Assembly (NCBI GenBank): GCA_934561395.1
Contig: CAKTGF010000002.1
Coordinates: 1 to 64,000 of the forward strand
DNA length: 64,000 bases
Source: an uncultured Eubacterium sp.
GTDB taxonomy: Bacteria > Bacillota > Clostridia > Oscillospirales > Acutalibacteraceae
Direction: 5' to 3'
How positions within the stretch are numbered: the stretch's first letter is position 1; each line of letters opens with the position of its first letter. Position numbers and translations under genes: made by a program. The notes below the pieces were generated by a model that saw only the letters and a program-made list of their open reading frames with translations, ran no database searches and had not been told where the DNA came from. This document shows positions 51,169 to 59,379 of the stretch, one piece after another.

Positions 51169-51630
51169 ATGATTAAAATAATGTTTGTGTGCCACGGCAA
51201 TATTTGCCGTTCGCCGATGGCGGAATTTATACTAAAAAATATGGTAAGTCAGAAGGGCTTGCAGGAGAATTTTGCTATTTGCTCAAGCGCCACAAGCACC
51301 GAGGAAATTTGGAACGGAGTAGGCAATCCCGTTTATCCGCCTGCAAGGGCTGTGCTTGAAAGCCACGGAATTGACCCGGCCGGCAAGCGTGCGGTTCAGT
51401 TAAATAAAAGCGACTATGAAAAATACGATTTGTTCATAGGTATGGACAGCGCAAATGTCAGGAATATGAGGCGAATTTTCGGCGGCGACAGCAAGGACAA
51501 AATACACAAACTTATGGAATATACCCACAGTACCGCCGACGTGTCCGACCCATGGTACACAAGAGATTTTGATAGGTGTTATAATGATATTTATAAAGGT
51601 TGCAAGGCATTGCTGAAATCGTTAATATAA
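51169..51630 (+). CDS. Low-molecular-weight protein-tyrosine phosphatase
   Basis: 153 aa. The CX5R phosphate loop is CHGNICRS near residues 8-15, and the general acid Asp is in DPWYTRDFDR near residue 124. It dephosphorylates tyrosine or related phospho-proteins. The helicase gene begins 18 nt downstream, so the two may be co-transcribed. Confidence 0.93.
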   Translation: MIKIMFVCHGNICRSPMAEFILKNMVSQKGLQENFAICSSATSTEEIWNGVGNPVYPPARAVLESHGIDPAGKRAVQLNKSDYEKYDLFIGMDSANVRNMRRIFGGDSKDKIHKLMEYTHSTADVSDPWYTRDFDRCYNDIYKGCKALLKSLI

Positions 51631-51648
51631 AAGGAAGGCGGTGGTTGT

Positions 51649-54381
51649 TTGGATACATCAAAGCATTTGATAATGATAAGAAAAGACGGAACATTTCAAG
51701 ACAAAACAAAAGACATAAGATTTTGCAAATACAATTCCGTTACAAAAAAATACGATATTTCGTTTTATAAAGGTCAAAAAGTGTTTTCCTATAATTATAA
51801 CAATGTTGTATGGTATAGCAAACCGATTGTAATCCCGCCGTCAACGGTAAAAATTACGCATAACGGTAAAAAATTTTTCAATATCAAGTATATTGCTTTG
51901 TTCAACAATCAATACTACCACTTTATTTTTGATGATTTTGAGAAAACATATCATGTATCCGAAATAAATGTTGAAAGGTCATGTCTTTTAGATAACGGTT
52001 CAAAAGATGTGTTTTCATATTTAAAACTAATTGCCGATGAGATAAGCGTTAAAACCGAAGATGATATAAAAATTCTGTCTGCGCAATACAATGAAATGAA
52101 AAAACACATTGGCGAATTCACTGCAGCCGCTAAATATTTGAGTGCAGGAAAATCCGATAAAATAACCGATAACAATTTGATTATATTTCCGTTCGGCAGC
52201 AACGCAAGCCAAACCGAGGCAGTAAGAAATGCTCTCACCAACCAAATCAGCGTAATAGAAGGTCCTCCGGGCACGGGTAAAACACAAACAATTCTTAATA
52301 TTGTTGCCAACCTTATAATTCGAGGAAAAACAGTTGAAATTGTATCAAATAACAATTCGGCAACTGAAAATGTATATGAAAAGTTATGCAAATACGGCTA
52401 CGGATTTTTAGTTGCGCCATTAGGCAAAGCAAAGAATAAAGAAAAATTCATTGATAATCAAACAGGGGAGTTGCCTGATATAAGCGAATGGGACACCGAT
52501 GCCCGTAAGTTTGTTGAAATAGACTCAGCAATTGTTAACGAATCGCAACAGTTAAACACCGTTTTTGAAAATCAAAACAAATCCGCACAATTAAAGCAGG
52601 AATTATCCGATATAAAAACAGAACAGGCGTATTTTGATGAGCAATGCAGTAACAACAATATACCTAAATTAAAATGTAAGGCTAATATAAAATCACAGCT
52701 TTTATTAAAGCTTTGGACAAGATTTGAATTGCAGAATAAGGGTATTAATAGAATATTCAATATAATACTGTTTTTGTTTTGCTTCGGATTAAAAAGCAAA
52801 AATTATCTAAAGCTTGAAAACAGCATTATTATTTCAATAGCAAAAGAAAATTACTATGCAGTAAGAATAAACGAACTGGAGCTGTTGATTTCGCAAATAC
52901 AGCAGGAACTCAGCCAAATAAACGCCAAAGAGCTCCTTGACAGTTATGTAAAACATTCCTCTGTAATTTTTAAAGATTTTTTATACAGAAAATACGCATA
53001 TAACACAGAGAGAAAAATTTTTGAATTAAGTGATTTGAGCCTGAAACCGCAGGAGTTTATAAATGAATATCCCATTGTGTTAAGCACTACATATTCATCA
53101 AGAAAAAACTTGGGCACAGCTAAAGATAGGTATAGATTTGACTATGTTATAATGGACGAAGCGTCACAAGTAGATGTCGCAACAGGCACCGTTGCTTTGT
53201 CGATTGCCAAAAATGCAGTTATTGTTGGAGACAGACAACAATTGCCAAATGTTATTACAGAGTTAGATAAAAGAAAAACCGAAATAATATTCAACAAATT
53301 CCACATAAATAGCAACTATGATTTTTCAAAGTATAGTTTTTTATCATCTGTTTGCAATATTATACAAGATGTTCCTGTTACTTTGTTAAGGGAACATTAT
53401 CGTTGTCACCCCAAAATCATTGGATTTTGCAACAAAAAATTTTATGATAATCAATTAATTATAATGACAAATGATAATGATGAGCAGGACACCTTAAAGG
53501 TATTTAAAACTGTTATCGGCAACCACGCAAGAGGTCATATTAATCAAAGACAGATTGATGAGATAACTCAAAATATTTTACCGAGCATTGATTCAGACCC
53601 GTCACAAATCGGTATTATTACACCATATAGGGACCAAGTTAAAGATATCAGAAAGAATATTGACAATAAAGAAATCCTTGTTGATACCGTTCATAAATTT
53701 CAAGGCAGAGAAAAGGATGTAATGATAATGTCAACTGTTGATGATGAAATTACAGAATTTTCAGATGATATGAATTTATTAAATGTAGCGGTTTCAAGGG
53801 CGATTAAACAATTTTATATAATCATAAATCCAAATGAGAAAAACAAAAACACAAATATAGGCGATTTGGTAAATTATATAGAATACAATAATTTTGATGT
53901 TGTAGAAAGCAATATTTATTCAATCTTTGATTATTTATATTTGCAATATCAAAACGAAAGGAAAAAACTCCTTGAAAATGCGAAAAAAGTTTCTTATTAT
54001 GATTCCGAAAACCTTATGTATAATCTTATCAACAGTATTTTTTCAGAGTATCATTTTTTAAATTTAGGACTCATTGCACATTTGCCTCTTAAGGAAATTT
54101 TTAAAAATCTCGATAAGCTTAACGAGAACGAAGAAAGATTTGTTACCGATACCGACAGCCATGTTGACTTTATGATTTACAATAAGGTTACTAAGCAACC
54201 GGTATTGGCTATTGAGGTTGACGGATATGCTTTCCATAAGGAAGGTACCAAACAACATGAAAGGGATATTTTAAAAGACGGCATTTTCGCAAAGTATGAC
54301 TTACCACTAATGAGGTTAAGCACAACAGGAAGCGGCGAAAAAGAAAAAATAGTTTCAAAATTAAATGAATTATTATTATAA
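51649..54381 (+). CDS. SF1 (Upf1/DNA2-like) helicase with C-terminal nuclease-like domain
   Basis: 910 aa, TTG start 51649 with SD GGAAGGCGG. Motif I GPPGTGKTQ (about 205-213), motif II MDEASQVD (about 501-508), motif III GDRQQLP (about 527), REHYRCHP (about 583), VHKFQGREKD (about 685) and VAVSRA (about 713) form a complete SF1B helicase. The C-terminal ~90 residues (HVDFMI, AIEVDGYAFHK, LMRLS) resemble a DUF2726/PD-(D/E)XK nuclease. Helicase-nuclease fusions of this type are often encoded in phage-defence regions; here it sits in the accessory segment. Codon use is more AT-rich than in the core genes. Confidence 0.75.
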   Translation: MDTSKHLIMIRKDGTFQDKTKDIRFCKYNSVTKKYDISFYKGQKVFSYNYNNVVWYSKPIVIPPSTVKITHNGKKFFNIKYIALFNNQYYHFIFDDFEKTYHVSEINVERSCLLDNGSKDVFSYLKLIADEISVKTEDDIKILSAQYNEMKKHIGEFTAAAKYLSAGKSDKITDNNLIIFPFGSNASQTEAVRNALTNQISVIEGPPGTGKTQTILNIVANLIIRGKTVEIVSNNNSATENVYEKLCKYGYGFLVAPLGKAKNKEKFIDNQTGELPDISEWDTDARKFVEIDSAIVNESQQLNTVFENQNKSAQLKQELSDIKTEQAYFDEQCSNNNIPKLKCKANIKSQLLLKLWTRFELQNKGINRIFNIILFLFCFGLKSKNYLKLENSIIISIAKENYYAVRINELELLISQIQQELSQINAKELLDSYVKHSSVIFKDFLYRKYAYNTERKIFELSDLSLKPQEFINEYPIVLSTTYSSRKNLGTAKDRYRFDYVIMDEASQVDVATGTVALSIAKNAVIVGDRQQLPNVITELDKRKTEIIFNKFHINSNYDFSKYSFLSSVCNIIQDVPVTLLREHYRCHPKIIGFCNKKFYDNQLIIMTNDNDEQDTLKVFKTVIGNHARGHINQRQIDEITQNILPSIDSDPSQIGIITPYRDQVKDIRKNIDNKEILVDTVHKFQGREKDVMIMSTVDDEITEFSDDMNLLNVAVSRAIKQFYIIINPNEKNKNTNIGDLVNYIEYNNFDVVESNIYSIFDYLYLQYQNERKKLLENAKKVSYYDSENLMYNLINSIFSEYHFLNLGLIAHLPLKEIFKNLDKLNENEERFVTDTDSHVDFMIYNKVTKQPVLAIEVDGYAFHKEGTKQHERDILKDGIFAKYDLPLMRLSTTGSGEKEKIVSKLNELLL

Positions 54382-54500
54382 GAAGGCTAACTATTTGATT
54401 TTGTAAATTCATAAAGCTTATAAAAATTGTAAAAATTTTTCAATATTAAAGCGGAATAAGGTGCACAAACTATACTTGCAAGTGAAAAATGATTGTTGAT

Positions 54501-54541
54501 GCAAGGGCGTAAGACGCTTAAGCAAAAATAATCGCCCTTGC
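54501..54541 (+). other. Hairpin upstream of the SASP gene
   Basis: GCAAGGGCG (54501-54509) pairs with CGCCCTTGC (54533-54541) over a 23-nt loop. No T-tract follows, so it is a leader structure rather than a terminator; role unknown. Confidence 0.5.
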
Positions 54542-54569
54542 AATATATGAAAAGAGAGGTGTATCAATA

Positions 54570-54818
54570 ATGGCAAAGAACACAGTTCCAGAGGCTAAGG
54601 AAGCACTTAACCGTTTTAAGATGGAAGCAGCTCAAGAGGTTGGTGTTAACCTTAAACAAGGTTATAACGGTGACCTTACCTCAAAGCAAGCCGGTTCAGT
54701 AGGCGGCCAGATGGTTAATGTAATGTGTCCTGTACGAACTGTGCAATTTCAGCGTACAAATTGGGCTAAAAGCAACCAACTTCAGCCGATTACATACGAA
54801 TTTTGCATAGCGGTATAA
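54570..54818 (+). CDS. Alpha/beta-type small acid-soluble spore protein with altered C-terminus
   Basis: 82 aa. VPEAKEALNRFKMEAAQEVGV, NLKQGYNGDLTSKQAGSVGGQMV matches the alpha/beta SASP that coats spore DNA, with the conserved GDLTSKQAGSVGG near residue 37-46. After GGQMV the usual KKMI...E helix is replaced by an unrelated ~33-residue tail (CPVRTVQFQRTNW...). The second DNA-contacting helix is therefore lost or altered, so function is doubtful. It implies a sporulating lineage. SD AGAGAGGTG. Terminator at 54842-54877. Confidence 0.75.
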   Translation: MAKNTVPEAKEALNRFKMEAAQEVGVNLKQGYNGDLTSKQAGSVGGQMVNVMCPVRTVQFQRTNWAKSNQLQPITYEFCIAV

Positions 54819-54841
54819 AAGCCCTCATAACCATAAAAAAT

Positions 54842-54877
54842 GAGCCAAGAGGTACACCCTCTCGGCTCGTTTTTTTA
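54842..54877 (+). terminator. Terminator after the SASP gene
   Basis: GAGCC-a-AGAGG / CCTCT-c-GGCTC stem followed by G and seven T. Confidence 0.9.
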
Positions 54878-54979
54878 TTTACTTTTAGTTTTTCATTGCA
54901 GTTATCGGAACAACATATACTCCGTCAGAATGTTTATAAGCACTTATTAAAAAAACATTATATCTTAACAAGCATTTTA

Positions 54980-56356
54980 TCAATTATTTTTTTCGGTAAA
55001 ATTCAATCCCGACAAATCTATTTCATATTTCAAACTATTTGGTAATTCCGATTGTTTTATAAACATTACGAGATACCATGGCAGATAGGTGACACCGGCT
55101 TCCTTGCAAATATTGCTCTTGCAAAGCACATAACAGTTACTGAATTTCCATTCCTTTACAGACATAATATTATCAAGTGCTTTATGTTTTTTATAATCAT
55201 TTCCCGATTTCACTTCAACAATATCGATATGCATACCGTTTTGAACAACAAAGTCAACCTCGCCATATTTATTTGAATCAAAGTAATACAGCTTAAAACC
55301 ATTAGACTTTAACTGCTGTGCGATAACATTTTCAAGAACACTGCCGAGGTTCATGGAAAGATCGCCATTTAAAATCGAAAACTGTATATTTTCCATACAA
55401 GCCGCACAAAGAAGTCCGACATCATCCATAAACAACTTAAACAAACTATGCTTTTCATTGAGTTGTAAAGATGCCTTGGGTTCATCTACATTATAGCACG
55501 ACAACGCAACACCTGCGTCATTCAACCATGTGAAACTGTTTTCGTACCTGTTCATTCTTGCACTTTCATTCAAGGAATTGACATAAAAGCGTCTGTTTTT
55601 ATCGTTTAACTGTGCAGGAATACTGTCAAAAATAGCTTGAATTTTGATTTTTTCATTGCCCTTTGCGTATTGGCTGATATCCATACGATATTGATTAAGT
55701 ATGCTGTTTTGATACTCAACAACCCTCGCAATATCGTGCGAATCAACATAAATTTGAACAGCCTCAGGCATACCGCCCACAACGATATAACTGTAAAACA
55801 GTTTGTTCATTGTATTATGAACGGACTCGGTTATCGGTTTAGTATTCTCAAAGCACTCCTTGAGATAATCTATCGTGCTGTTTTGAACTCCGTTCGCCCA
55901 AAGATATTCCTCAAAATCCATGGGATACATTCTATAAATTTCTTCAAATCCGACCGGAAAGGATTTCACATGATTATATCCGACTCCGAGCAACGAACCC
56001 GATTCCACATAATCAAATCTACCGTCCTCAACAAGAAATTTTATGGCAGTCCTTGCATTCGGGCATTGCTGAATCTCATCAAATAATACGAGTGTATCGC
56101 CCTCAACCAATGATTTACGGGTAAATGCCGTAATATTAGTAATCAGCGTATCAGCGTCCAAACTGCCGCTGAAAATATCCGCAGCACCGTCGTCGGTAAT
56201 AAAATTGATTTCAACAAAATTAGCGTAATTGTTCTTTGCGAATTCCCTAATCAATGTGGTTTTCCCGATTTGCCTTGCACCTGTGATGCAAAGTGCTTTT
56301 TTGTTTTTCTGCCTTTTCCAATCCGATAATTTATCGTATGCTTTTCTTTTCAGCAT
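54980..56356 (-). CDS. AAA ATPase with DUF4143 domain
   Basis: 458 aa. An N-terminal AAA_14 domain with Walker A GARQIGKTT (about 26-34) and Walker B LVLFDEIQQ (about 88-96), followed by a C-terminal DUF4143 restriction-fold-like domain (about 200-430; VDFVVQNG, IVEVKSG). These ATPases are common orphan accessory genes in anaerobes; roles in DNA or defence functions are unproven. Its promoter region carries four GYAACAT repeats. No clear terminator is seen at its 3' side. Confidence 0.85.
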   Translation of the reverse strand: MLKRKAYDKLSDWKRQKNKKALCITGARQIGKTTLIREFAKNNYANFVEINFITDDGAADIFSGSLDADTLITNITAFTRKSLVEGDTLVLFDEIQQCPNARTAIKFLVEDGRFDYVESGSLLGVGYNHVKSFPVGFEEIYRMYPMDFEEYLWANGVQNSTIDYLKECFENTKPITESVHNTMNKLFYSYIVVGGMPEAVQIYVDSHDIARVVEYQNSILNQYRMDISQYAKGNEKIKIQAIFDSIPAQLNDKNRRFYVNSLNESARMNRYENSFTWLNDAGVALSCYNVDEPKASLQLNEKHSLFKLFMDDVGLLCAACMENIQFSILNGDLSMNLGSVLENVIAQQLKSNGFKLYYFDSNKYGEVDFVVQNGMHIDIVEVKSGNDYKKHKALDNIMSVKEWKFSNCYVLCKSNICKEAGVTYLPWYLVMFIKQSELPNSLKYEIDLSGLNFTEKNN

Positions 56357-56385
56357 TTTATCACCGCCTTATTCTTTACAATAAT

Positions 56386-56471
56386 GTAACATAATTTTCA
56401 TTATTTTTCAAGAGCTTGCAACATAATTTGTAACATAATATTTGACTTTTTCTAACAATTTGCAACATTTA
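56386..56471. promoter_or_regulatory. Four GYAACATAAT-like repeats upstream of the AAA/DUF4143 gene
   Basis: GTAACATAAT at 56386, GCAACATAAT at 56418, GTAACATAAT at 56430 and GCAACATTTA at 56462. Start-to-start distances are 32, 12 and 32 bp, a symmetric arrangement. They lie 30 to 115 bp upstream of the minus-strand ATPase start and may be operator sites. Confidence 0.55.
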
Positions 56472-56561
56472 ATTCTATTATATATAAAAAGAACTTCATT
56501 ATTCGGCGGAATTTCCAAATTGAAACTGCCAAACAGTAAGGAATGAAAGATAGTTATAAGG

Positions 56562-56593
56562 CGTTGGAGAAATCAAATCTCCAACGCTTTTTG
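56562..56593 (+). terminator. Orphan terminator in the 56.4-56.8 kb gap
   Basis: GCGTTGGAGA-aatcaaa-TCTCCAACGC followed by five T, oriented to plus. No plus-strand gene lies directly upstream. The rest of 56357-56817 holds only repeats and AT-rich sequence. Confidence 0.75.
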
Positions 56594-56817
56594 AATTTGT
56601 GCATCATAATTTGCACCAATTATCAAGAATTTTCAAGAGTTATTTGCACCTATGACTTGATATGAAAAATCATTATATAGGCACTTGTCAAAAATATTAT
56701 AACGAAATTCACAAAAACGAGCCATGAAGCACCTGAACTGTCCCAAATTGTGCAAACAAGAAAATGTTGTATATAAAAGCAAATTATGGTACTACGATAA
56801 AAGGAGGATAAATCGCT

Positions 56818-57180
56818 ATGAAAGAACAGAAAATTGATCTTAAAGAAATGAATAAAGATAATAATCAAGGCAAAATAGTTATTTATCAAACTGATGACGA
56901 TGATACAAAAATTGATGTTCGATTTGTTGATGAAACGGTATGGTTGACGCAGGCACAATTATGTGAACTTTACCAAACGAGCAAATCAAATGTAAGTGAG
57001 CATATTAAAAATATTTTTGAAGAAGGCGAGCTTGAAGAAAATTCAGTTGTTCGGAAATTCCGAACAACTGCGAGTGACGGTAAAAATTATAGCGTTTCAT
57101 ATTACAATCTTAATATGATTATTTCACTCGGTTACCGAATCAAATCAATTTCATATTTCAGCGAAATTAGTGGTAAATGA
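56818..57180 (+). pseudogene. RhuM-family protein, C-terminally truncated
   Basis: 120 aa with SD AGGAGG. KIVIYQTDDDDTKIDVRF, VWLTQAQLCELYQTSKSNVSEHI and YYNLNMIISLGYRIKS are the N-terminal DNA-binding part of RhuM proteins, which are normally near 330 aa. After GYRIKS the frame runs into unrelated residues and stops. The missing part is not present downstream, so a deletion removed it. Confidence 0.7.
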
Positions 57181-57340
57181 AAAAGTAAATATAACGAATA
57201 CCAAACGAATATAACGAACATAACGAATAAATTTGGAATATACATTATTCGCCGCTAAAAGTGGCACAGATTGCAAAAGTTCGTTGTAATTTTTGGCGCG
57301 AACTAAATTTGTAAATTTATAAATCGCACATTCGCAAAAG

Positions 57341-57381
57341 AAAACCTCCTTCGATACAATTTGAGTATCAAAGGAGGTTTT
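57341..57381 (+). promoter_or_regulatory. Hairpin sequestering the TnpV ribosome-binding site
   Basis: AAAACCTCCTT-c-GATAC pairs with GTATC-a-AAGGAGGTTTT over a 7-nt loop (16 bp, one mismatch). The SD AAGGAGG (57371-57377) for ATG 57385 is fully inside the 3' arm, so it would be closed unless the stem opens. Confidence 0.7.
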
Positions 57382-57384
57382 CCT

Positions 57385-57761
57385 ATGAAAAAACATTTTT
57401 TAAACAATTCGGCGGTACATATACTAAGCAAGGCGACTATTTTCTGCCAAATTTAATTTTACCGGCAGAAAAAGAAACTGGGTACATCGGAGTGTGGGGA
57501 CAACGCAGGTTAACCTACTTAAAGCACCATCGCAAAGTTTTGTATTACAATCTGCTCACTTCCGGAAAACTCTATTCCCATCTTGCCGTTACCGAAGAAC
57601 AAGTTCAACAACTCTTTTCTCGGCTGGTAAAACAATACGCTGAAAATGAAAGTGTTACCGAAGAACTCAAAGCAACCGATATGCTGCTTTGGGTGCAGAA
57701 GATTAATAACATTAGTAATCGAGTAACTGAAATCGTAAATTCAGAGTTGATTTATATCTAA
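57385..57761 (+). pseudogene. TnpV transposon-encoded protein, frameshifted
   Basis: The ATG at 57385 encodes KKHFLNN, then one T is missing (between AAT and CGGCGG). In the next frame the protein continues GGTYTKQGDYFLPNLILP and then through GVWGQRRLTYLKHHRK to ELIYI at 57761, matching TnpV small proteins of clostridial mobile elements. The frameshift splits the gene. No transposase or recombinase is present, so it is a transposon relic. Terminator at 57766-57809. Confidence 0.75.
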
Positions 57762-57765
57762 ATTG

Positions 57766-57809
57766 AAAGGCACAGCTTTCGGGAAATTCTGTCAGCTGTG
57801 CCTTTTGCC
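57766..57809 (+). terminator. Terminator after tnpV relic
   Basis: AAAGGCACAGCT...AGCTGTGCCTTT stem with T-rich end. Confidence 0.88.
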
Positions 57810-58040
57810 ATTATACAGTTATAGGTTGAATTTAACCATCCGTCATTAAAGGCATCTTTAACGATTTAGCAACTTTATCATCAAAATTAAAGAAAAGCAT
57901 ATCTCATATTCATCATTTAATATACTAATTAGCTACGTTATAAAAAGTATATTTTCCACACTTGTTTTTTAAGAGATATATTTTGTGCCATAAAATTTTT
58001 GGCTTTGATTTTTTGTCTTTTTATCTCTAAGGTTAAAAAA

Positions 58041-59174
58041 TTATTTTTTTACATTTATTATTTTCTTTAATTCATTAGCAATGTATCGTATATCATCTTC
58101 TGTGTTATCTTTTCCCAAGGAAATTCTTATCGTTCCTTTTGCATATCTTTCATCTAAATGTATTGCCTTCAACACATGTGAAATACTTGTATTTTTACTA
58201 TCACAAGCAGACCCGGCAGATACACAAATTCCTCTTAAATCAAGACGATGTAACAATGCTTCGCCATCTTGATCTTTTAATGAAAGACTTATATTTCCAG
58301 GTAAGGTATTGTACCCGCCATTTTTCTTAATGTTGTTACTTTGGCACACATTAAGTAAATCGAGTAAATATTCTTCAAGTTTTGTTATTTTTTCTTTATT
58401 GACAGCAAGATCTTCACAATTTTTCTTCAATGCATATGCCATTCCAACAATTGAAGCCACATTCTCAGTACCCGCCCTTAATGCAGATTCCTGTGAACCA
58501 CCATCAAGATAAGCAGAAATTGTTGTTCCTTGTTTAATGTATATAAAACCAATTCCTTTAGGACCATTAAACTTATGTGCAGAAGCAGATAACATATCAA
58601 TGCCTAATTCTTTTACATCTATCTTTATATGACCCACAGCTTGTACTGCATCAGTGTGAAATAACGCCCCAAATTTATGACTCATCTCTGTTAAATCTTT
58701 TACCGGCTGTATTGTTCCAATTTCATTATTGGCGAGCATTACAGAAACTAAAGCCGTTTTTGGCGTAATAACTTTGCTTAATTCATCAACTGTTATTACA
58801 CCTTCATTTGTCGGCTTAAGATAATCTACTTCAACACCCATTTTCTTTAAAGTTTCAGCACTATTCAAAATAGCATGATGCTCAATTTCTGATGTTATAA
58901 GTTTTTTCCCTTCGCTGGGTAAACAAGTGCCTTTAAGTGCCCAGTTATCGCTTTCAGTACCACAAGAAGTAAAATAGACTTCTTCTGGACTTGCATTAAT
59001 ACATCTCGCAATTATATCTCTTGCATTTTTCAAAGCTTGTTTACTCGCTCTTGAAAAAGAATATGGTTGTGAGGCATTGCCATACTCACTAAGTAAATAT
59101 GGTTTCATCATTTCAAAAGCATCACTATCAAGTTTTGTTGTTGCTGCATTATCAGCATAAATAAATTTTTTCAT
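58041..59174 (-). CDS. Cysteine desulfurase (NifS/IscS/DndA-like)
   Basis: 377 aa from ATG 59174 (SD GAGGA in TGTGAGGATTTT); an upstream in-frame extension lies over the preceding gene and is not homologous. YADNAATT, HHAIL, HTDAVQAVG, the PLP Lys in SAHKFNGPKG (about 203), and the catalytic Cys in SAGSACDS (about 324) are all intact. It takes sulfur from cysteine as a persulfide. It is last in a minus-strand operon behind pglZ, brxL and a CxxC protein, so a DNA-modification sulfur donor role (as for DndA) is plausible. A housekeeping Fe-S role cannot be excluded. Confidence 0.87.
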   Translation of the reverse strand: MKKFIYADNAATTKLDSDAFEMMKPYLLSEYGNASQPYSFSRASKQALKNARDIIARCINASPEEVYFTSCGTESDNWALKGTCLPSEGKKLITSEIEHHAILNSAETLKKMGVEVDYLKPTNEGVITVDELSKVITPKTALVSVMLANNEIGTIQPVKDLTEMSHKFGALFHTDAVQAVGHIKIDVKELGIDMLSASAHKFNGPKGIGFIYIKQGTTISAYLDGGSQESALRAGTENVASIVGMAYALKKNCEDLAVNKEKITKLEEYLLDLLNVCQSNNIKKNGGYNTLPGNISLSLKDQDGEALLHRLDLRGICVSAGSACDSKNTSISHVLKAIHLDERYAKGTIRISLGKDNTEDDIRYIANELKKIINVKK

Positions 59175-59181
59175 AAAATCC

Positions 59182-59379
59182 TCACACAAAAAGTGTACAG
59201 CCCTCTTCTTTGAATTCTTCAATTTTGTCAAGTAACTCTTCGACTGTACATCCCAAATATTCTGCAAGACAATCCATGCAATAAAAATTTGCTACATTTG
59301 TTCCGAGCAATTTCTTATTTATTGCAATTGTGTCTTTATCTAATCCTTTTTTACTACAAATAACACACTCAACATTCAT
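59182..59379 (-). CDS. 65-aa double-CxxC protein of the BREX operon
   Basis: 65 aa. CVIC (5-8) and CMDC (34-37) form a likely zinc- or iron-binding knuckle, with an acidic helix (CTVEELLDKIEEFKEEG) between it and the end. No named family recognised. The start codon overlaps the brxL-like gene by 11 nt and the desulfurase starts 7 nt after its stop, so the three are tightly coupled. It could be a scaffold or sulfur-transfer partner of the desulfurase. Confidence 0.75.
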   Translation of the reverse strand: MNVECVICSKKGLDKDTIAINKKLLGTNVANFYCMDCLAEYLGCTVEELLDKIEEFKEEGCTLFV

